Shown: positions 1-9,621, counted from the first letter of the stretch. The stretch: DNA of 49,994 nucleotides from Methanosarcinaceae archaeon (GCA_030611265.1 JAUWQD010000017.1:1-49994); one strand, 5' to 3'. Made by a program: numbers and translations. Notes: a model not told the origin generated them from the sequence alone.

Positions 1-438
1 TGAGGAAACAACATAGATTTTTACTCTATGACTGTCCAGAAGAACAAGTCCGAATGATTCATATTCATCAACCAGTCTTGCAAGTGGTTTGATATATGGT
101 GATGTATCTACAATTAGCAGGTTTTCAACTGGCATCCCTAATTTGTATACTTTAAAAAAGTTGTGAATATTTGATGCAAATATAGCAAGACCTTGCTGCC
201 CTTTTTCTCTATCGTTTTCATTCAAATATTCCTCTACCATTTGAATTGATTTTTCAAAATTTTCAGACAATTCTTTATTTCCTTTCAGAATAGATTTGCA
301 AGTATTTTTTCTTCTTCCCACAAATTTACTGTCAAGATTTTCGATATCCAGATAAAGGCTGATAAACGAATCCCTGTTTTCAGGATCATAAATTTCCGAA
401 AGCTCTTTAATGTCACTGTTGTTAAGATCTGTAAGCAT
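1..438 (-). CDS. baeRF/Vms1-like release-factor-type protein, N-terminal part (runs off the window)
   Basis: An uninterrupted reading frame of 146 codons runs from ATG at 438 to the window edge, so the C-terminus is missing. The visible protein begins MLTDLNNSDIKEL, has the strand SLYLDIEN, a helical middle, and the block PYIKPLARLVDEYESFGLV followed by LLDSHRVKIYVV. That layout matches the N-terminal region of the bacterial-archaeal eRF1-like (baeRF) / Vms1-Ankzf1 family, whose members release nascent peptides from stalled ribosomes. The catalytic eRF1-type loop would lie outside the window. A TATA-like stretch about 20 nt upstream suggests a leaderless transcript. Family call is from memory of motifs, not a search; Pelota and RqcH, also rescue factors, lie 10 kb away. 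Confidence 0.7.
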   Translation of the reverse strand, partial: MLTDLNNSDIKELSEIYDPENRDSFISLYLDIENLDSKFVGRRKNTCKSILKGNKELSENFEKSIQMVEEYLNENDREKGQQGLAIFASNIHNFFKVYKLGMPVENLLIVDTSPYIKPLARLVDEYESFGLVLLDSHRVKIYVVSS

Positions 439-457
439 GTGTTTGATAGAGACTTTA

Positions 458-472
458 TAGTATATATTTTAT
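458..472 (-). promoter_or_regulatory. TATA-box promoter of the baeRF-like gene; half copy of repeat family A
   Basis: The plus-strand string TAGTATATATTTTAT is identical to the first 15 nt of the family A palindromic repeat found elsewhere in the window. Its position, about 20-34 nt before the ATG at 438, fits an archaeal TATA box giving a start of transcription at or near the start codon. The rest of the repeat is not recognisable here. Confidence 0.5.
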
Positions 473-625
473 TGACTTGTTTTTGAGCCCCAATCGCGCC
501 ACCCCTGAATAGAATTCCGGGATATCCTTTGCAGTTGGACTTACTTTTTCTCTCATGTCTCTTACGTGGAAATTGGGTTTTTTATTAAGTAATATTTTTA
601 AAGCATTAACATTATAAATTTAAAG

Positions 626-1384
626 ATGATTCAAGCTGAACTGCATGGTAAATTATTCGAGATTGAAAATAGTGAGGATGTCTTAACATCAAATATTTTC
701 GGCTTACTGAAATATCTTCCAAATGATGTTTTTCTAAACATATTAGACCATGCCAAAACACTTTCGGGAAAAAAAATTGAATTTGACTTAAAGAGTTATA
801 TTCCTGAATTTATATTTTGGGAGAATATTAAGGGTTATGGTGAACCAGATTTAATTATCAAATTTCGTGATAAAGTGGGGCATGAATTGATTCTTTGTAT
901 AGAAGTTAAATATTATAGCTCTAAAAGTGGTTATGGGGATAATGATCAATTAAAAAGGTATTTTGAAGCTTTATCTATCTCATCAAAAGAAAAATCTTGC
1001 TTTCTAGGTATTGTATATTTAACTAAATACCCTTCAAGAAAAGAATTGGAAGATTCATTATATCTTATAAAGCAGAAAGAACTTGACGACGCTGAAGAAA
1101 AGTTATTTCAATTAAGATGGTTTGAAATAACAAAATCTCTTGAAAATTACAATGGGGTACTGAACAGATATGAGAATTTGATACTAAAAGATTTAATCAA
1201 ATATTTGAAATATAAAAATTTCGTTGAATTTTCTGAATTTTCTTTCAAATCCAACGATTTTAACATTTCTCCAGACCACTTTTATGTTCTAAATCATCAA
1301 GAATTCAAGAGCTTCTCGTTTTTAAAACAAGATTTTAATATTGAAGTAAATGAAAAAATCACATATGGGGATAAATATAAATGA
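626..1384 (+). CDS. PD-(D/E)XK nuclease superfamily protein
   Basis: 252 residues. The nuclease core is visible: GEPDLIIKF with P74-D75, then LILCIEVKYY with E93 and K95, then a helix with Q108 and Y112 (NDQLKRY). An upstream helix SEDVLTSNIFG carries E17/D18, a common partner of this motif in stand-alone PD-(D/E)XK proteins. The catalytic residues appear intact. No DNA-binding domain is recognisable in the remaining 140 residues. The start follows an AT-rich promoter with no Shine-Dalgarno, so it may be leaderless. The next gene overlaps its stop by 4 nt (ATGA), so the two are probably co-translated. Composition is much richer in AT than the housekeeping genes nearby, suggesting horizontal acquisition. 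A defence role is inference only. Confidence 0.7.
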   Translation: MIQAELHGKLFEIENSEDVLTSNIFGLLKYLPNDVFLNILDHAKTLSGKKIEFDLKSYIPEFIFWENIKGYGEPDLIIKFRDKVGHELILCIEVKYYSSKSGYGDNDQLKRYFEALSISSKEKSCFLGIVYLTKYPSRKELEDSLYLIKQKELDDAEEKLFQLRWFEITKSLENYNGVLNRYENLILKDLIKYLKYKNFVEFSEFSFKSNDFNISPDHFYVLNHQEFKSFSFLKQDFNIEVNEKITYGDKYK

Positions 1385-1902
1385 CAAATAAAGAATATAA
1401 TCTTATAAATGCATTCCAATATATTAAAACGTTTTATCGAGAAGTAGCACAGATGTTAGAAGATATACAAGAATTGATGGATAAAGAAGGCTGGACATCC
1501 ATGGGGGGCAGTGCAGTAACAGCTGACTTAAGTAAATCACTTGATAATCCTGACATTTGGATACCATATTATCTATACAAGAATTTCACAAATGATGAGG
1601 AGGGAAATTACAAAAAAGGAATCTTAGTTTTCTTTGATATAGAAAACAATAAGTTTCCTATAAGTATTGTATATGGTAATGTAAATATTTCTGACCAGAA
1701 GCATGATAGATGGGATATATGGAGACTTTGGTATAACAATAAAGATAAATTAAAAGACCTGACTGGCGAAATAATGCCCGTAAAAACTGAATATAATGGT
1801 AAAAAAATTGATGGAAAATTAATTGCCATTCCTTTAACAGATATTAGTACAAAAGAATGTCTTAAAGAGAAAGTTGTTGATAAATTATTGAATTTAGAAT
1901 AA
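1381..1902 (+). CDS. Uncharacterised protein coupled to the PD-(D/E)XK nuclease
   Basis: 173 residues, starting at an ATG that overlaps the nuclease stop codon. I do not recognise the family. It is soluble and rich in aromatic and charged residues, with a helical start (IKTFYREVAQMLEDIQELM), a central beta-rich part (KGILVFFDIENNKFPISIV) and a W-rich segment (KHDRWDIWRLWYNNKDKL). It ends in a lysine-rich helix. There is no signal peptide or membrane segment. Translational coupling and shared AT-rich composition argue that it works with the nuclease, perhaps as a sensor, regulator or immunity partner; none of these is shown by the sequence. Confidence 0.6.
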   Translation: MTNKEYNLINAFQYIKTFYREVAQMLEDIQELMDKEGWTSMGGSAVTADLSKSLDNPDIWIPYYLYKNFTNDEEGNYKKGILVFFDIENNKFPISIVYGNVNISDQKHDRWDIWRLWYNNKDKLKDLTGEIMPVKTEYNGKKIDGKLIAIPLTDISTKECLKEKVVDKLLNLE

Positions 1903-1931
1903 AATACCTGAATCCCCATTTAGATTCATTA

Positions 1932-1990
1932 GTCAAACGTTGCGATGGCACACCCAACCGCAGCAGAGCTGCGGGGTATAACGATTAAGA
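1932..1990 (+). repeat. Family B palindromic repeat, copy B1
   Basis: A 59-nt element beginning GTCAAACGTTGCGA and ending GGTATAACGATTAAGA, with the central hairpin CCGCAGC-AGA-GCTGCGG (7-bp perfect stem, 3-nt loop). It is almost identical to 26937-26995, where the stem reads CCACAGC/GCTGTGG, a compensatory change. It sits just upstream of the start chosen for the gene at 2008. Confidence 0.8.
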
Positions 1991-2007
1991 ATTCAAGAGA
2001 TGAAGAA

Positions 2008-2883
2008 ATGAAACGAGCACCAAAGATTTGGATGATTATTGCCATGCTATCTATTTGCTTATTAAGCAATAGCGCTCAAGCTGCTTCATATGATACTGAA
2101 ATAATTGAAATCGATGGCAGCATACTGAAAGTATTCATTTTTGGAGCTTTCACTGAGAAAAACATGGAAGATGAAGCTGCAATTTATTATTCTGCAGGTT
2201 ATAGAGGAGTTGAATTTTATGATATAGATAATGATCATGTTGCATCATACTGGGAAGGAAAAATTCAGTTTAAAGATTCATCTCAAATTCTTTACAAAGA
2301 AAAAGAAACGGCAACAACCTACATACCACAATTAACTCCTGAAGAAAAGGCAGAAAAAGAAGAACAGAGAGCAAAAGAAGTAGCATTATTCAAAGAAGTA
2401 TGGTCTTACATCACAAAAATATTGGCCCTTATTCTATCAGGAACTTTCATCATCATTCTTTTTACAAATCACAAGTACATTTTTGAATTTGTTATATCAC
2501 CACAACTAGAGAAATCTAAACTTTCTAGAAAGATCATCAAAATGGATTCTAACACTAGCATTAAGGAAAGAATGAAAACTGCTATTTTAGTAGATGAAAG
2601 ATATGCAGAGTTAAAAAAAGAATACAAAGCATTACCCCCTGCAGAAAGAAAAACATTCTTAGCAAAATTATCAAAAGAAAGGCAAGACTCCAATAAAGAA
2701 AAACAAACTCAAATGAGAAGATATAAAGATCTATCTTATTCAGAGCGCAGAGATTTTGACAAGAAAGAAGTTATTGAAAGAAGAAAAACTAAAGAAAAGT
2801 TTAGATCCCTTTCACCTGAAGATAGAGAAGCATTCATATTAAAGATAGCCGAAGATTCATTAATTCATAAAAGATCAGAATAA
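2008..2883 (+). CDS. Signal-peptide protein with one membrane segment and a charged DUF3106-like tail
   Basis: 291 residues from ATG 2008. The frame is open back to 1945, but the extra 21 residues are just the translation of repeat B1, so the internal start is preferred. The N-terminus is a clear signal peptide (MKRAPKIWMIIAMLSIC, then NSAQAASYD). An external domain of about 100 residues follows, then a membrane helix near residues 133-153 (WSYITKILALILSGTFIIIL). The cytoplasmic tail contains three similar units: ALPPAERKTFLAKL, DLSYSERRDF and SLSPEDREAFILKI, reminiscent of the DUF3106 repeat. The function is unknown. AT-rich composition and the repeat at its 5' end mark it as part of the accessory island. 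Confidence 0.6.
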   Translation: MKRAPKIWMIIAMLSICLLSNSAQAASYDTEIIEIDGSILKVFIFGAFTEKNMEDEAAIYYSAGYRGVEFYDIDNDHVASYWEGKIQFKDSSQILYKEKETATTYIPQLTPEEKAEKEEQRAKEVALFKEVWSYITKILALILSGTFIIILFTNHKYIFEFVISPQLEKSKLSRKIIKMDSNTSIKERMKTAILVDERYAELKKEYKALPPAERKTFLAKLSKERQDSNKEKQTQMRRYKDLSYSERRDFDKKEVIERRKTKEKFRSLSPEDREAFILKIAEDSLIHKRSE

Positions 2884-2928
2884 TCTAAATAATACAGAAA
2901 GAAATGCAACTAAGGAGAAAAAAATAAA

Positions 2929-3510
2929 CTACACAAATAACATGATTATTACTACACCTTGCCCGACAAATCCTGAAAATACAGGGATCGCAAGGTTATC
3001 ATCAATCTCACCGACCACGGTTTCAACGACGGTTGCCACAAGTGCCATGATAAGAGCAACAAACCAGTTACCAAGAAAAGCATATCCTATACAAAAATCC
3101 ACCACAAATTCGGCAGCACATCCTTCAATTGACTTGCCATTGTAGATGCGCATCTTGCCAAATGCCTTTCCAATAAGTGCAGCACTCATGTCCCCGAAAG
3201 TTGTCATCAAGATCGCAGCATAGGCAATCGTTTCGCTAAAAACCGAGATGGAAATGATTGCGCCAATTGTGAAAAACACATGACCTGCAAGTTGCGATCC
3301 CTCCTTTTCCCGAAACAGGAAATGAAATAGCGGTATCTGCATGCCGTGTTCAAGCCTGAAATGTTCAATCACAAGAATGATTACAAGATACGTGATAAGG
3401 AAAGTCAGAACCACCTCTTTGCCTGCGTAGGCATAGATCAGGATAATTAGAACCGAAGTTAAGTGGATGGTTTTTCGTAATATTTCATCGATAAGTCCAG
3501 TGGGTGCCAT
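2929..3510 (-). CDS. CTP-dependent lipid kinase of the Dgk1/Sec59/VTE5 (dolichol kinase) family
   Basis: 193 residues, almost entirely hydrophobic, with about 5-6 predicted membrane segments. The family signature lies in the middle and end: TTFGDMSAALIGKAFGK, then NGKSIEGCAAEFVVDF, then VATVVETVVGEIDDNLAIPV. These are the cytosolic loops that bind CTP and the lipid alcohol in dolichol kinase, yeast Dgk1 and phytol kinase. In archaea this family is thought to phosphorylate isoprenoid alcohols or lipids using CTP; the actual substrate cannot be read from the sequence. The size is usual for archaeal members. It is a single gene with its own TATA-like promoter and converges with the gene at 2008. 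Confidence 0.75.
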   Translation of the reverse strand: MAPTGLIDEILRKTIHLTSVLIILIYAYAGKEVVLTFLITYLVIILVIEHFRLEHGMQIPLFHFLFREKEGSQLAGHVFFTIGAIISISVFSETIAYAAILMTTFGDMSAALIGKAFGKMRIYNGKSIEGCAAEFVVDFCIGYAFLGNWFVALIMALVATVVETVVGEIDDNLAIPVFSGFVGQGVVIIMLFV

Positions 3511-3531
3511 CGGAACTCAATTGGGCTTTTG

Positions 3532-3546
3532 TAGTATATAAAAAAA
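3532..3546 (-). promoter_or_regulatory. TATA-box promoter for the Dgk1/Sec59-like gene
   Basis: TAGTATATAAAAAAA lies 22-36 nt upstream of the ATG at 3510, the spacing expected for an archaeal box A with a very short leader. Its first nine bases match the TATA end of family A repeats, but no second hairpin is present. Confidence 0.45.
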
Positions 3547-3746
3547 GTGTATTGTGTGCAAAACTTGCCAACAAATATATTGCCGAAGTTGAGATGTGGA
3601 GTTAGTGGTTTTACACATTTCTGGAATATTATATTTATATTGTAAATACATAGAAGACATGTTTTGAATATACGATTCGCCAACTTCAGCAAAAATATGA
3701 TATGTTTCTTTCCGAACCATTTGTCCAAAGATTTCGAAAACCCCAA

Positions 3747-3817
3747 TGCGGCTGCCGGGATTCGAACCCGAGTAATTGGCTTGGGAAGCCAATGTCATAC
3801 CACTAAACCACAGCCGC
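3747..3817 (-). tRNA. tRNA-Gly (anticodon CCC)
   Basis: Read on the minus strand, the acceptor stem is GCGGCTG...CAGCCGC with discriminator A. The D arm is GTGGTTTAGTGGTATGAC, the anticodon arm TTGGC-TTCCCAA-GCCAA (anticodon CCC), and the T arm carries GGGTTCGAATCCC. All four stems pair. CCA is not encoded and no intron is seen. Confidence 0.95.
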
Positions 3818-3889
3818 ACATAGCGTGTAAGTTAAATGATGGGGTCGTAAGATTATATCCTTTGTGTTTTAGAACAAAAAAACACACCA

Positions 3890-3908
3890 CGAGTGCCGCA
3901 GGCACTCG
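3890..3908. terminator. Perfect hairpin between tRNA-Gly and pscS
   Basis: CGAGTGCC-GCA-GGCACTCG forms an 8-bp perfect stem with a 3-nt loop, 12 nt beyond the pscS stop codon. An A-rich run on its tRNA side reads as a T-run on the minus strand, so a terminator for the minus-strand pscS transcript is plausible. Confidence 0.5.
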
Positions 3909-3919
3909 CTTAAACTCCC

Positions 3920-5083
<1,164 letters not shown>

Positions 5084-5182
5084 TCAAAATGTAGGTTAAA
5101 TGTATATCTGGATCTGCTATATGTGTAGGCATCAATACTAATAAAAATATGCATCGGAATGTAGTACGCACCGACACCAGAC

Positions 5183-6127
5183 CTAATCCATCACATCCAG
5201 CATAGCATCAATTGTCTTTTGAGGGGTAGAGGTGGTATTAACAATATAAGGATTGACCTTCTTGAACAATCTCCTGAAAAACTTGATCCTCATATCAAGT
5301 TTTCTCTCATCCTTAACAAGCAGGTGTGGATTACAAAAATTATTTTCCAAAAGATAATCGATCATCTCATCCCCATCCATGCTGCGGACAAGTTGCGGGT
5401 CAGACGGATCTCTCTTAAGTGTAAAGAACGTCTCAAGCGTAGTTTTATCATGCATCTTCGCAGCACCGATCACATTTCGCAGGTTTATAACTGCTCTTTG
5501 TTTTGAGTCCAGAACAGTCTGTTCCATGATCGGCTTGAATTCCTCAAAATCGTCCTCAATACCTTCCCTGATATACACATTTTTCTCAGATGCCATGCAC
5601 ACAGCCTCACCATGCTGGAAACGTGTGAAAAACCAGTCATCGCTTACAAGCGTGGTATGCGGTCGTCGCATAAATCCATAACCGAGCGTAGTCTTGCCGG
5701 TCCCGCTTGGTGCAACAATAGCAACACCGCTGCCATTGTACTCAAGACATGCGCCGTGAAGTGAATAGAACATGTGCACATCTTCGAGCACATCCCCTGC
5801 CACAGCAAGAGCCAGGGATTTCACATAACCATAGTAATCACAATTCCAGATAAACACAGTCCGCGAGAACGGCTCGTACTCAACCTTAAAACCATCGATC
5901 TCAATATTATCAAAAACCAATATTCGACCATGCGAACGGATCCTCTCACCGAAATGGTAAAAGTTCTCATCAAACGTACCCATAGTCCCGGGCTGGTCTG
6001 TAATAAGTTTAATGCAACATCCATTGATGTCCACTTTACGTTCAAGCAACAATCTGCGCTCTCTTTTAAGATTGCCCCAATGTTTGTCCGCTTCTGATGT
6101 TGAGATTATATCGATGGTATATGCCAT
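5183..6127 (-). CDS. HPr-kinase-like P-loop protein
   Basis: 314 residues from ATG 6127. A GTG 9 nt upstream also reads in frame, but GGAGTG lies 6 nt before the ATG, favouring the latter. A Walker A motif APSGTGKTT sits at about residues 139-147, preceded by YSLHGACLEY, and VSDDWFF follows at 161-167, with the acidic pair of HPr kinase/phosphorylase C-terminal domains. The first 120 residues and the basic C-terminus (RIKFFRRLFKKVNP) are not assigned. Archaea of this type lack a sugar PTS, so the substrate is not HPr; small-molecule or protein phosphorylation is possible. It is the gene immediately upstream of pscS on the same strand; a link to phosphoserine metabolism is speculation. Confidence 0.6.
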   Translation of the reverse strand: MAYTIDIISTSEADKHWGNLKRERRLLLERKVDINGCCIKLITDQPGTMGTFDENFYHFGERIRSHGRILVFDNIEIDGFKVEYEPFSRTVFIWNCDYYGYVKSLALAVAGDVLEDVHMFYSLHGACLEYNGSGVAIVAPSGTGKTTLGYGFMRRPHTTLVSDDWFFTRFQHGEAVCMASEKNVYIREGIEDDFEEFKPIMEQTVLDSKQRAVINLRNVIGAAKMHDKTTLETFFTLKRDPSDPQLVRSMDGDEMIDYLLENNFCNPHLLVKDERKLDMRIKFFRRLFKKVNPYIVNTTSTPQKTIDAMLDVMD

Positions 6128-6254
6128 GTGTTCCACTCCGGTTATATCTCTGTTTTTCAGGTATTTATCCTATTCATAAAAATAAAAACAATATGGGGAT
6201 ATTCCTCATCCCCATTATAAAATATATTGCCTAAATGATCGGACGCACTATAAC

Positions 6255-6533
6255 TTATACGTCCGCAGCTTTGCTAAAAACTGATATGAACTCATCACAA
6301 TCTGCAATAAGTGTTGATAGCGCATCCTTGACAACAGCAATAGGATCGGTGCCATCTGTCATTACATACAGTATAGGATCGCTTATTGTTACATGCTTCA
6401 TATCATAGGATGCAGTATGCACTCTCTCATCGGCAAGCAGTACAGATTTTAACATATTGAGAAGAGTGTGGCTTTCACCTACGATCTCAAGATGCATATC
6501 ATTATCAGATTTATCAACAATATTTAGTTCCAT
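6255..6533 (-). CDS. rpoL: DNA-directed RNA polymerase subunit L (Rpb11-like)
   Basis: 92 residues, usual for archaeal RpoL. It begins MELNIVDKSDNDMHLEIVG and carries the family block ESHTLLNMLKSVLLADERVH, then DMKHVTISDPILYVMTDG. The C-terminal helix ends ADCDEFISVF. RpoL pairs with RpoD (Rpb3-like) to nucleate RNA polymerase assembly. It lies directly downstream of the Csl4 gene (34 nt), the usual archaeal order csl4-rpoL, so the two are probably co-transcribed. Confidence 0.95.
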   Translation of the reverse strand: MELNIVDKSDNDMHLEIVGESHTLLNMLKSVLLADERVHTASYDMKHVTISDPILYVMTDGTDPIAVVKDALSTLIADCDEFISVFSKAADV

Positions 6534-6567
6534 AAAATATCACCCTATCATAAAATATCAATTGCAC

Positions 6568-7389
6568 TCAGACGATTCCTGTTCCGAAGCCTGCTGCAAT
6601 TTTTCGGTTCTGGATATTTCCACAGGATGGGCATTTTAATTTATCTTTGCCCTGATCCTTGACCATGGATGTATGGCAGTTTGGACAGAGTGCTTTCATA
6701 ACACCTAACTCGGATCCAGATGTTGTAAGTCGCATATTCTCAAGATTTATGACCTTTCCTTTGATAATGTCAGATATTCCGAATTCATTGGACATATCTC
6801 TCACATACGCTTCCTTAACATTGGACACGTGTATTGCAGCAACTGGAGCCTGGAACGCTCTTTCACCTTCTCCTTTGATCGCTTCAATTCTCAAAAGTAC
6901 CATGGAGTCACGAACATTAAAGATCGCACCAACAACAATATCACCCTCTTTGATCACTGGAGGTGTGGCTATTTTTGGAATTACCGATATAGTTCGTCTT
7001 TTCTTATTGACACTAACGGTTCCGGCAACAAGAGAGAAAATATCTCCACCACGAGTGAATGTCTCTGAACCTGGCGCAAACTCTTCATTTGTACCGATCA
7101 GGTCACCGGGCAGAACAAATACGGTCTCTTCAGTAATCTCTGGTTCAGCCTTTTTCGTTGGTTTTTTTGCAGCCATATTCTTGCCAGTCTCTTTTGAATT
7201 ATCCTTTTTGGTTGTCTTTGGTTTTCTGGAAGCAGGCTTTTTTTCCATTTTCTCTTCCACAACTTCAGCTTCTACTGTTTCCCCGGTTTCGACTTCATCC
7301 AGACTTTCAACTTCCTCTTCTTCCTCTGTTCCTTTTATCTTCCTTCTTGAAGTTTTCTTTCTTATTCTAATGATAATCCCTCTTGTCAA
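6568..7389 (-). CDS. csl4: Exosome subunit Csl4 with a long low-complexity N-terminal extension
   Basis: 273 residues. The last 185 form a standard archaeal Csl4: an N-terminal barrel starting FVLPGDLIGTNEEFAPGS, a central S1-like domain (IKEGDIVVGAIFNVRDSMVLLRI reads as the core) and a C-terminal zinc ribbon CPNCHTSM...KCPSCGN. Csl4 caps the archaeal RNA exosome and recruits substrates and DnaG. The first 88 residues are unusual: KK/RR-rich, then EEEEEVESLDEVE, then K/P/T-rich, with no predicted fold. They could come from a misplaced start, because internal methionines exist at MEKKPAS and MAAKKPT, but the frame is open and its composition looks coding. The ORF starts at ATG 7389 just after a TTATAACT-type AT-rich promoter. 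Confidence 0.9.
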   Translation of the reverse strand: MTRGIIIRIRKKTSRRKIKGTEEEEEVESLDEVETGETVEAEVVEEKMEKKPASRKPKTTKKDNSKETGKNMAAKKPTKKAEPEITEETVFVLPGDLIGTNEEFAPGSETFTRGGDIFSLVAGTVSVNKKRRTISVIPKIATPPVIKEGDIVVGAIFNVRDSMVLLRIEAIKGEGERAFQAPVAAIHVSNVKEAYVRDMSNEFGISDIIKGKVINLENMRLTTSGSELGVMKALCPNCHTSMVKDQGKDKLKCPSCGNIQNRKIAAGFGTGIV

Positions 7390-7463
7390 AGTTATAATTA
7401 GTTAGTTATTTAGTTATAAGTTGCAAATAGTAATTCAGTAAGTATTGGATCATTGTCCTATTG

Positions 7464-8048
7464 TTACATAATCCTGTATATTTCAACTTCGATCTGTTCC
7501 ACATCTTTTTTATGGAATTTAAATGTTCGTTTCATTGAGAATGAAGTCTTATACCACTCTGTAATGACGGCAGGACTAATGAACTTTTGGATAAAATCAT
7601 GACTTCCACAATTATGGATGGAATATGTGACCTCACTTGTTCTCAATGCAGTTAAAAGAAACGGTCGATCATTGCCCTTTGCCTGAGCACCAAAAGGGGG
7701 ATTCATGACCACCGTATGCGTATTTTCCTTGATCTCTGATATATCGCAGCATACAAATTCAACATCAACGCTCATCTTTTCAGCATTTTTCCTTGCAATT
7801 TCCAGTGCCTTCTCATCGGAATCAAAACCAACCACACTTTCCGCACCAAGCAGTTTTGCACCGATCGCAAGAATGCCAGTCCCGCATCCAAGGTCGTACA
7901 CAGTATCTGCAATATCCCCTTTCATGTACGCAAAATGCAGCACCTCTGCAGCAAGCACTGCCGGGGTTGCATACTGCTCAAGTGTAACATCAGGTGAATC
8001 AAAACCCGCAACCTTTTCGAGTAAGATCTCAAGTTTTCGCTGTTTCAT
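7464..8048 (-). CDS. METTL5-like N6-adenine RNA methyltransferase
   Basis: 194 residues with a class I SAM methyltransferase fold. Motif I is DLGCGTGILAIGAKLLGA (about residues 51-68), followed by the acidic strand VGFDSDEKAL, and the catalytic NPPF of N6-adenine/N5-glutamine enzymes in VVMNPPFGAQAKGNDRPFL. Length and the N-terminal KLEILLEKV...LEQYATP block match the archaeal relatives of METTL5, which modifies an adenine in small-subunit rRNA. The target here is inferred. The stop lies 9 nt before... the Dph2 gene end on the same strand, so hpt, dph2 and this gene look like one transcription unit. Confidence 0.85.
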   Translation of the reverse strand: MKQRKLEILLEKVAGFDSPDVTLEQYATPAVLAAEVLHFAYMKGDIADTVYDLGCGTGILAIGAKLLGAESVVGFDSDEKALEIARKNAEKMSVDVEFVCCDISEIKENTHTVVMNPPFGAQAKGNDRPFLLTALRTSEVTYSIHNCGSHDFIQKFISPAVITEWYKTSFSMKRTFKFHKKDVEQIEVEIYRIM

Positions 8049-8057
8049 TGTGTGATT

Positions 8058-9062
8058 CTACTCTCCTAATATCTCATCAAAAACAAGTTCTTCCCATATA
8101 TTTTCGCCAAGCACGATTGCAAATTCCTGAGGCGTGAGCATAGGGGCATAGAACCGTCCCACCTCATCCACCGCAAGTCTTGGACATGCTGTATTTACAA
8201 ACGCATCGACCTTGAATTGCAGGAGTTGCTCGGGAGTGATCATATCCATGGACAGAATATGTGCGGTCTTGTCATGCTTTATTGCAAGTTCCTTCAAAGA
8301 AGCTGCAAGTTCCATGCGTTTTTGCCCGTTCTTTGTGGAGACCAGTATTCCAAAATGTGACGCATCAAGTGATTTTGCGATTACTGCACTGCGCTGGCGC
8401 AATATCTTTGACTGGTCTACTTCACGCACCTCATTCATAAGAGGGTCTGCGATTACCACACGTTTGTTTGTTGCAAGAGTGACTCCAAGCGGGTGGAATT
8501 CACCGCTTCCGATGTATAGATACTCATCGCATTCCTCCGGAGATTCGACTCGAGCAGCCGAAAAATTGCAGCCAAGCACCTGCCCAGGGTATGCGATCTT
8601 ACTGTCACCCGCCCCGATGACACATGTTTTGCCGCTTTGTTCCAAAATCTTACGGACTTCACCTAATTTATGCACATGCTGGACTGTTGTAATTAAGCCG
8701 ATACACTGCTCATGCAATTTGAGCAGCGCTTTTTTGGCAACAGCACAAATATCTGCATTTGATCGTGCTTCAATAAAATAGACTTTTTCACTCAACTTCG
8801 TATCATCAAGTTCAGAATGACCAAAATGAAACAGGATATCCACACTATCCACTAAGGCAGCATCAAGATCACAAGCACCAAAACATGGATTTCCCGAGAT
8901 AATGGTACTTACGCCAGTTGCTTCTTCGATCTGTGAAGAAATTTTTGGACCGCGCCTTTTAAACCCTTCAGGGAACTGGAGTCCGACAACTTCTGCACCG
9001 CTTTTTACTATTATATCTATAACCCGGTCGATCTGAAAATCAAATGCTTCATTACTGTTCAC
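8058..9062 (-). CDS. dph2: 2-(3-amino-3-carboxypropyl)histidine synthase (diphthamide biosynthesis, Dph2)
   Basis: 334 residues. Archaeal Dph2 is an atypical radical-SAM homodimer that cleaves the other C-S bond of SAM to modify a histidine of elongation factor 2. Its [4Fe-4S] cluster is held by three cysteines from three domains. All three are visible: [10 protein letters not shown] (first domain), [11 protein letters not shown] (second) and [11 protein letters not shown] (third). [14 protein letters not shown] matches the N-terminal signature. The ATG overlaps the end of hpt by 11 nt, implying translational coupling. Confidence 0.93.
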   Translation of the reverse strand: MNSNEAFDFQIDRVIDIIVKSGAEVVGLQFPEGFKRRGPKISSQIEEATGVSTIISGNPCFGACDLDAALVDSVDILFHFGHSELDDTKLSEKVYFIEARSNADICAVAKKALLKLHEQCIGLITTVQHVHKLGEVRKILEQSGKTCVIGAGDSKIAYPGQVLGCNFSAARVESPEECDEYLYIGSGEFHPLGVTLATNKRVVIADPLMNEVREVDQSKILRQRSAVIAKSLDASHFGILVSTKNGQKRMELAASLKELAIKHDKTAHILSMDMITPEQLLQFKVDAFVNTACPRLAVDEVGRFYAPMLTPQEFAIVLGENIWEELVFDEILGE

Positions 9063-9621
9063 CTGATGCCTCCATTATTTGTACTCCATTCTTGTTCACA
9101 TCAATTTTAACAAGCGTTGTAACGTCAATGCCCAATTTCGCCAGTTTGGACGAACCGGCCCCACGTTCGATCACGACAATTATGCCACATATACTTGCAC
9201 CAATATCCTGCAAAGCTTTCACAAGGGCATGAAGTGTCCCTCCGGTGCTGATCACATCATCCACGATCAGTACACGGTCACCTTTCACTATCCCATTAAT
9301 GTACAACTCGCCATTGGAATAACCGGTACTCTGTGAAAGTTTCACTTCACCTTCAAGTTCGTACTTTCTTTTTCTAACGATCGATAGCGGAATACCTGTT
9401 TTTAACGAAAGTGCGGTTGCGATCGGAATTCCCATTGCTTCCACTGTGAGTATTCGATCCACGTCTGTGTCTACAATTTTCAAAATATGGTCTGATACTT
9501 CCCCGACCAACTCAGGATTGAGTACTGGTACTCCGTCAGATATTGGATGTATGAAATAGTAATATTCCCCTCTTTTGATTATTGGGGCTTCAGTTAGTGA
9601 TGTTTTCAGCAGGTCAAGCAT
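9052..9621 (-). CDS. hpt: Hypoxanthine phosphoribosyltransferase, archaeal type
   Basis: 189 residues. The PRPP-binding loop is [18 protein letters not shown], the type I phosphoribosyltransferase signature with two aspartates and TGGT. An upstream [20 protein letters not shown] and [10 protein letters not shown] match archaeal Hpt/adenine-type purine salvage enzymes. It makes IMP or GMP from free base and PRPP. First gene of the hpt-dph2-METTL5 cluster on the minus strand; the start is the first ATG and a T-rich, TATA-like stretch lies about 45-55 nt upstream (near 9670). Confidence 0.9.
   Translation of the reverse strand: MLDLLKTSLTEAPIIKRGEYYYFIHPISDGVPVLNPELVGEVSDHILKIVDTDVDRILTVEAMGIPIATALSLKTGIPLSIVRKRKYELEGEVKLSQSTGYSNGELYINGIVKGDRVLIVDDVISTGGTLHALVKALQDIGASICGIIVVIERGAGSSKLAKLGIDVTTLVKIDVNKNGVQIMEASGEQ

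Noticed and set aside
1945-2007. Upstream start for the signal-peptide protein
   Set aside because: The extra 21 codons are the translation of repeat B1 and would put a non-hydrophobic segment before the signal peptide.
6659-7405. 248-codon open frame on the plus strand
   Set aside because: It lies opposite csl4, is serine- and phenylalanine-rich, and has no recognisable domain; the csl4 frame has clear motifs.
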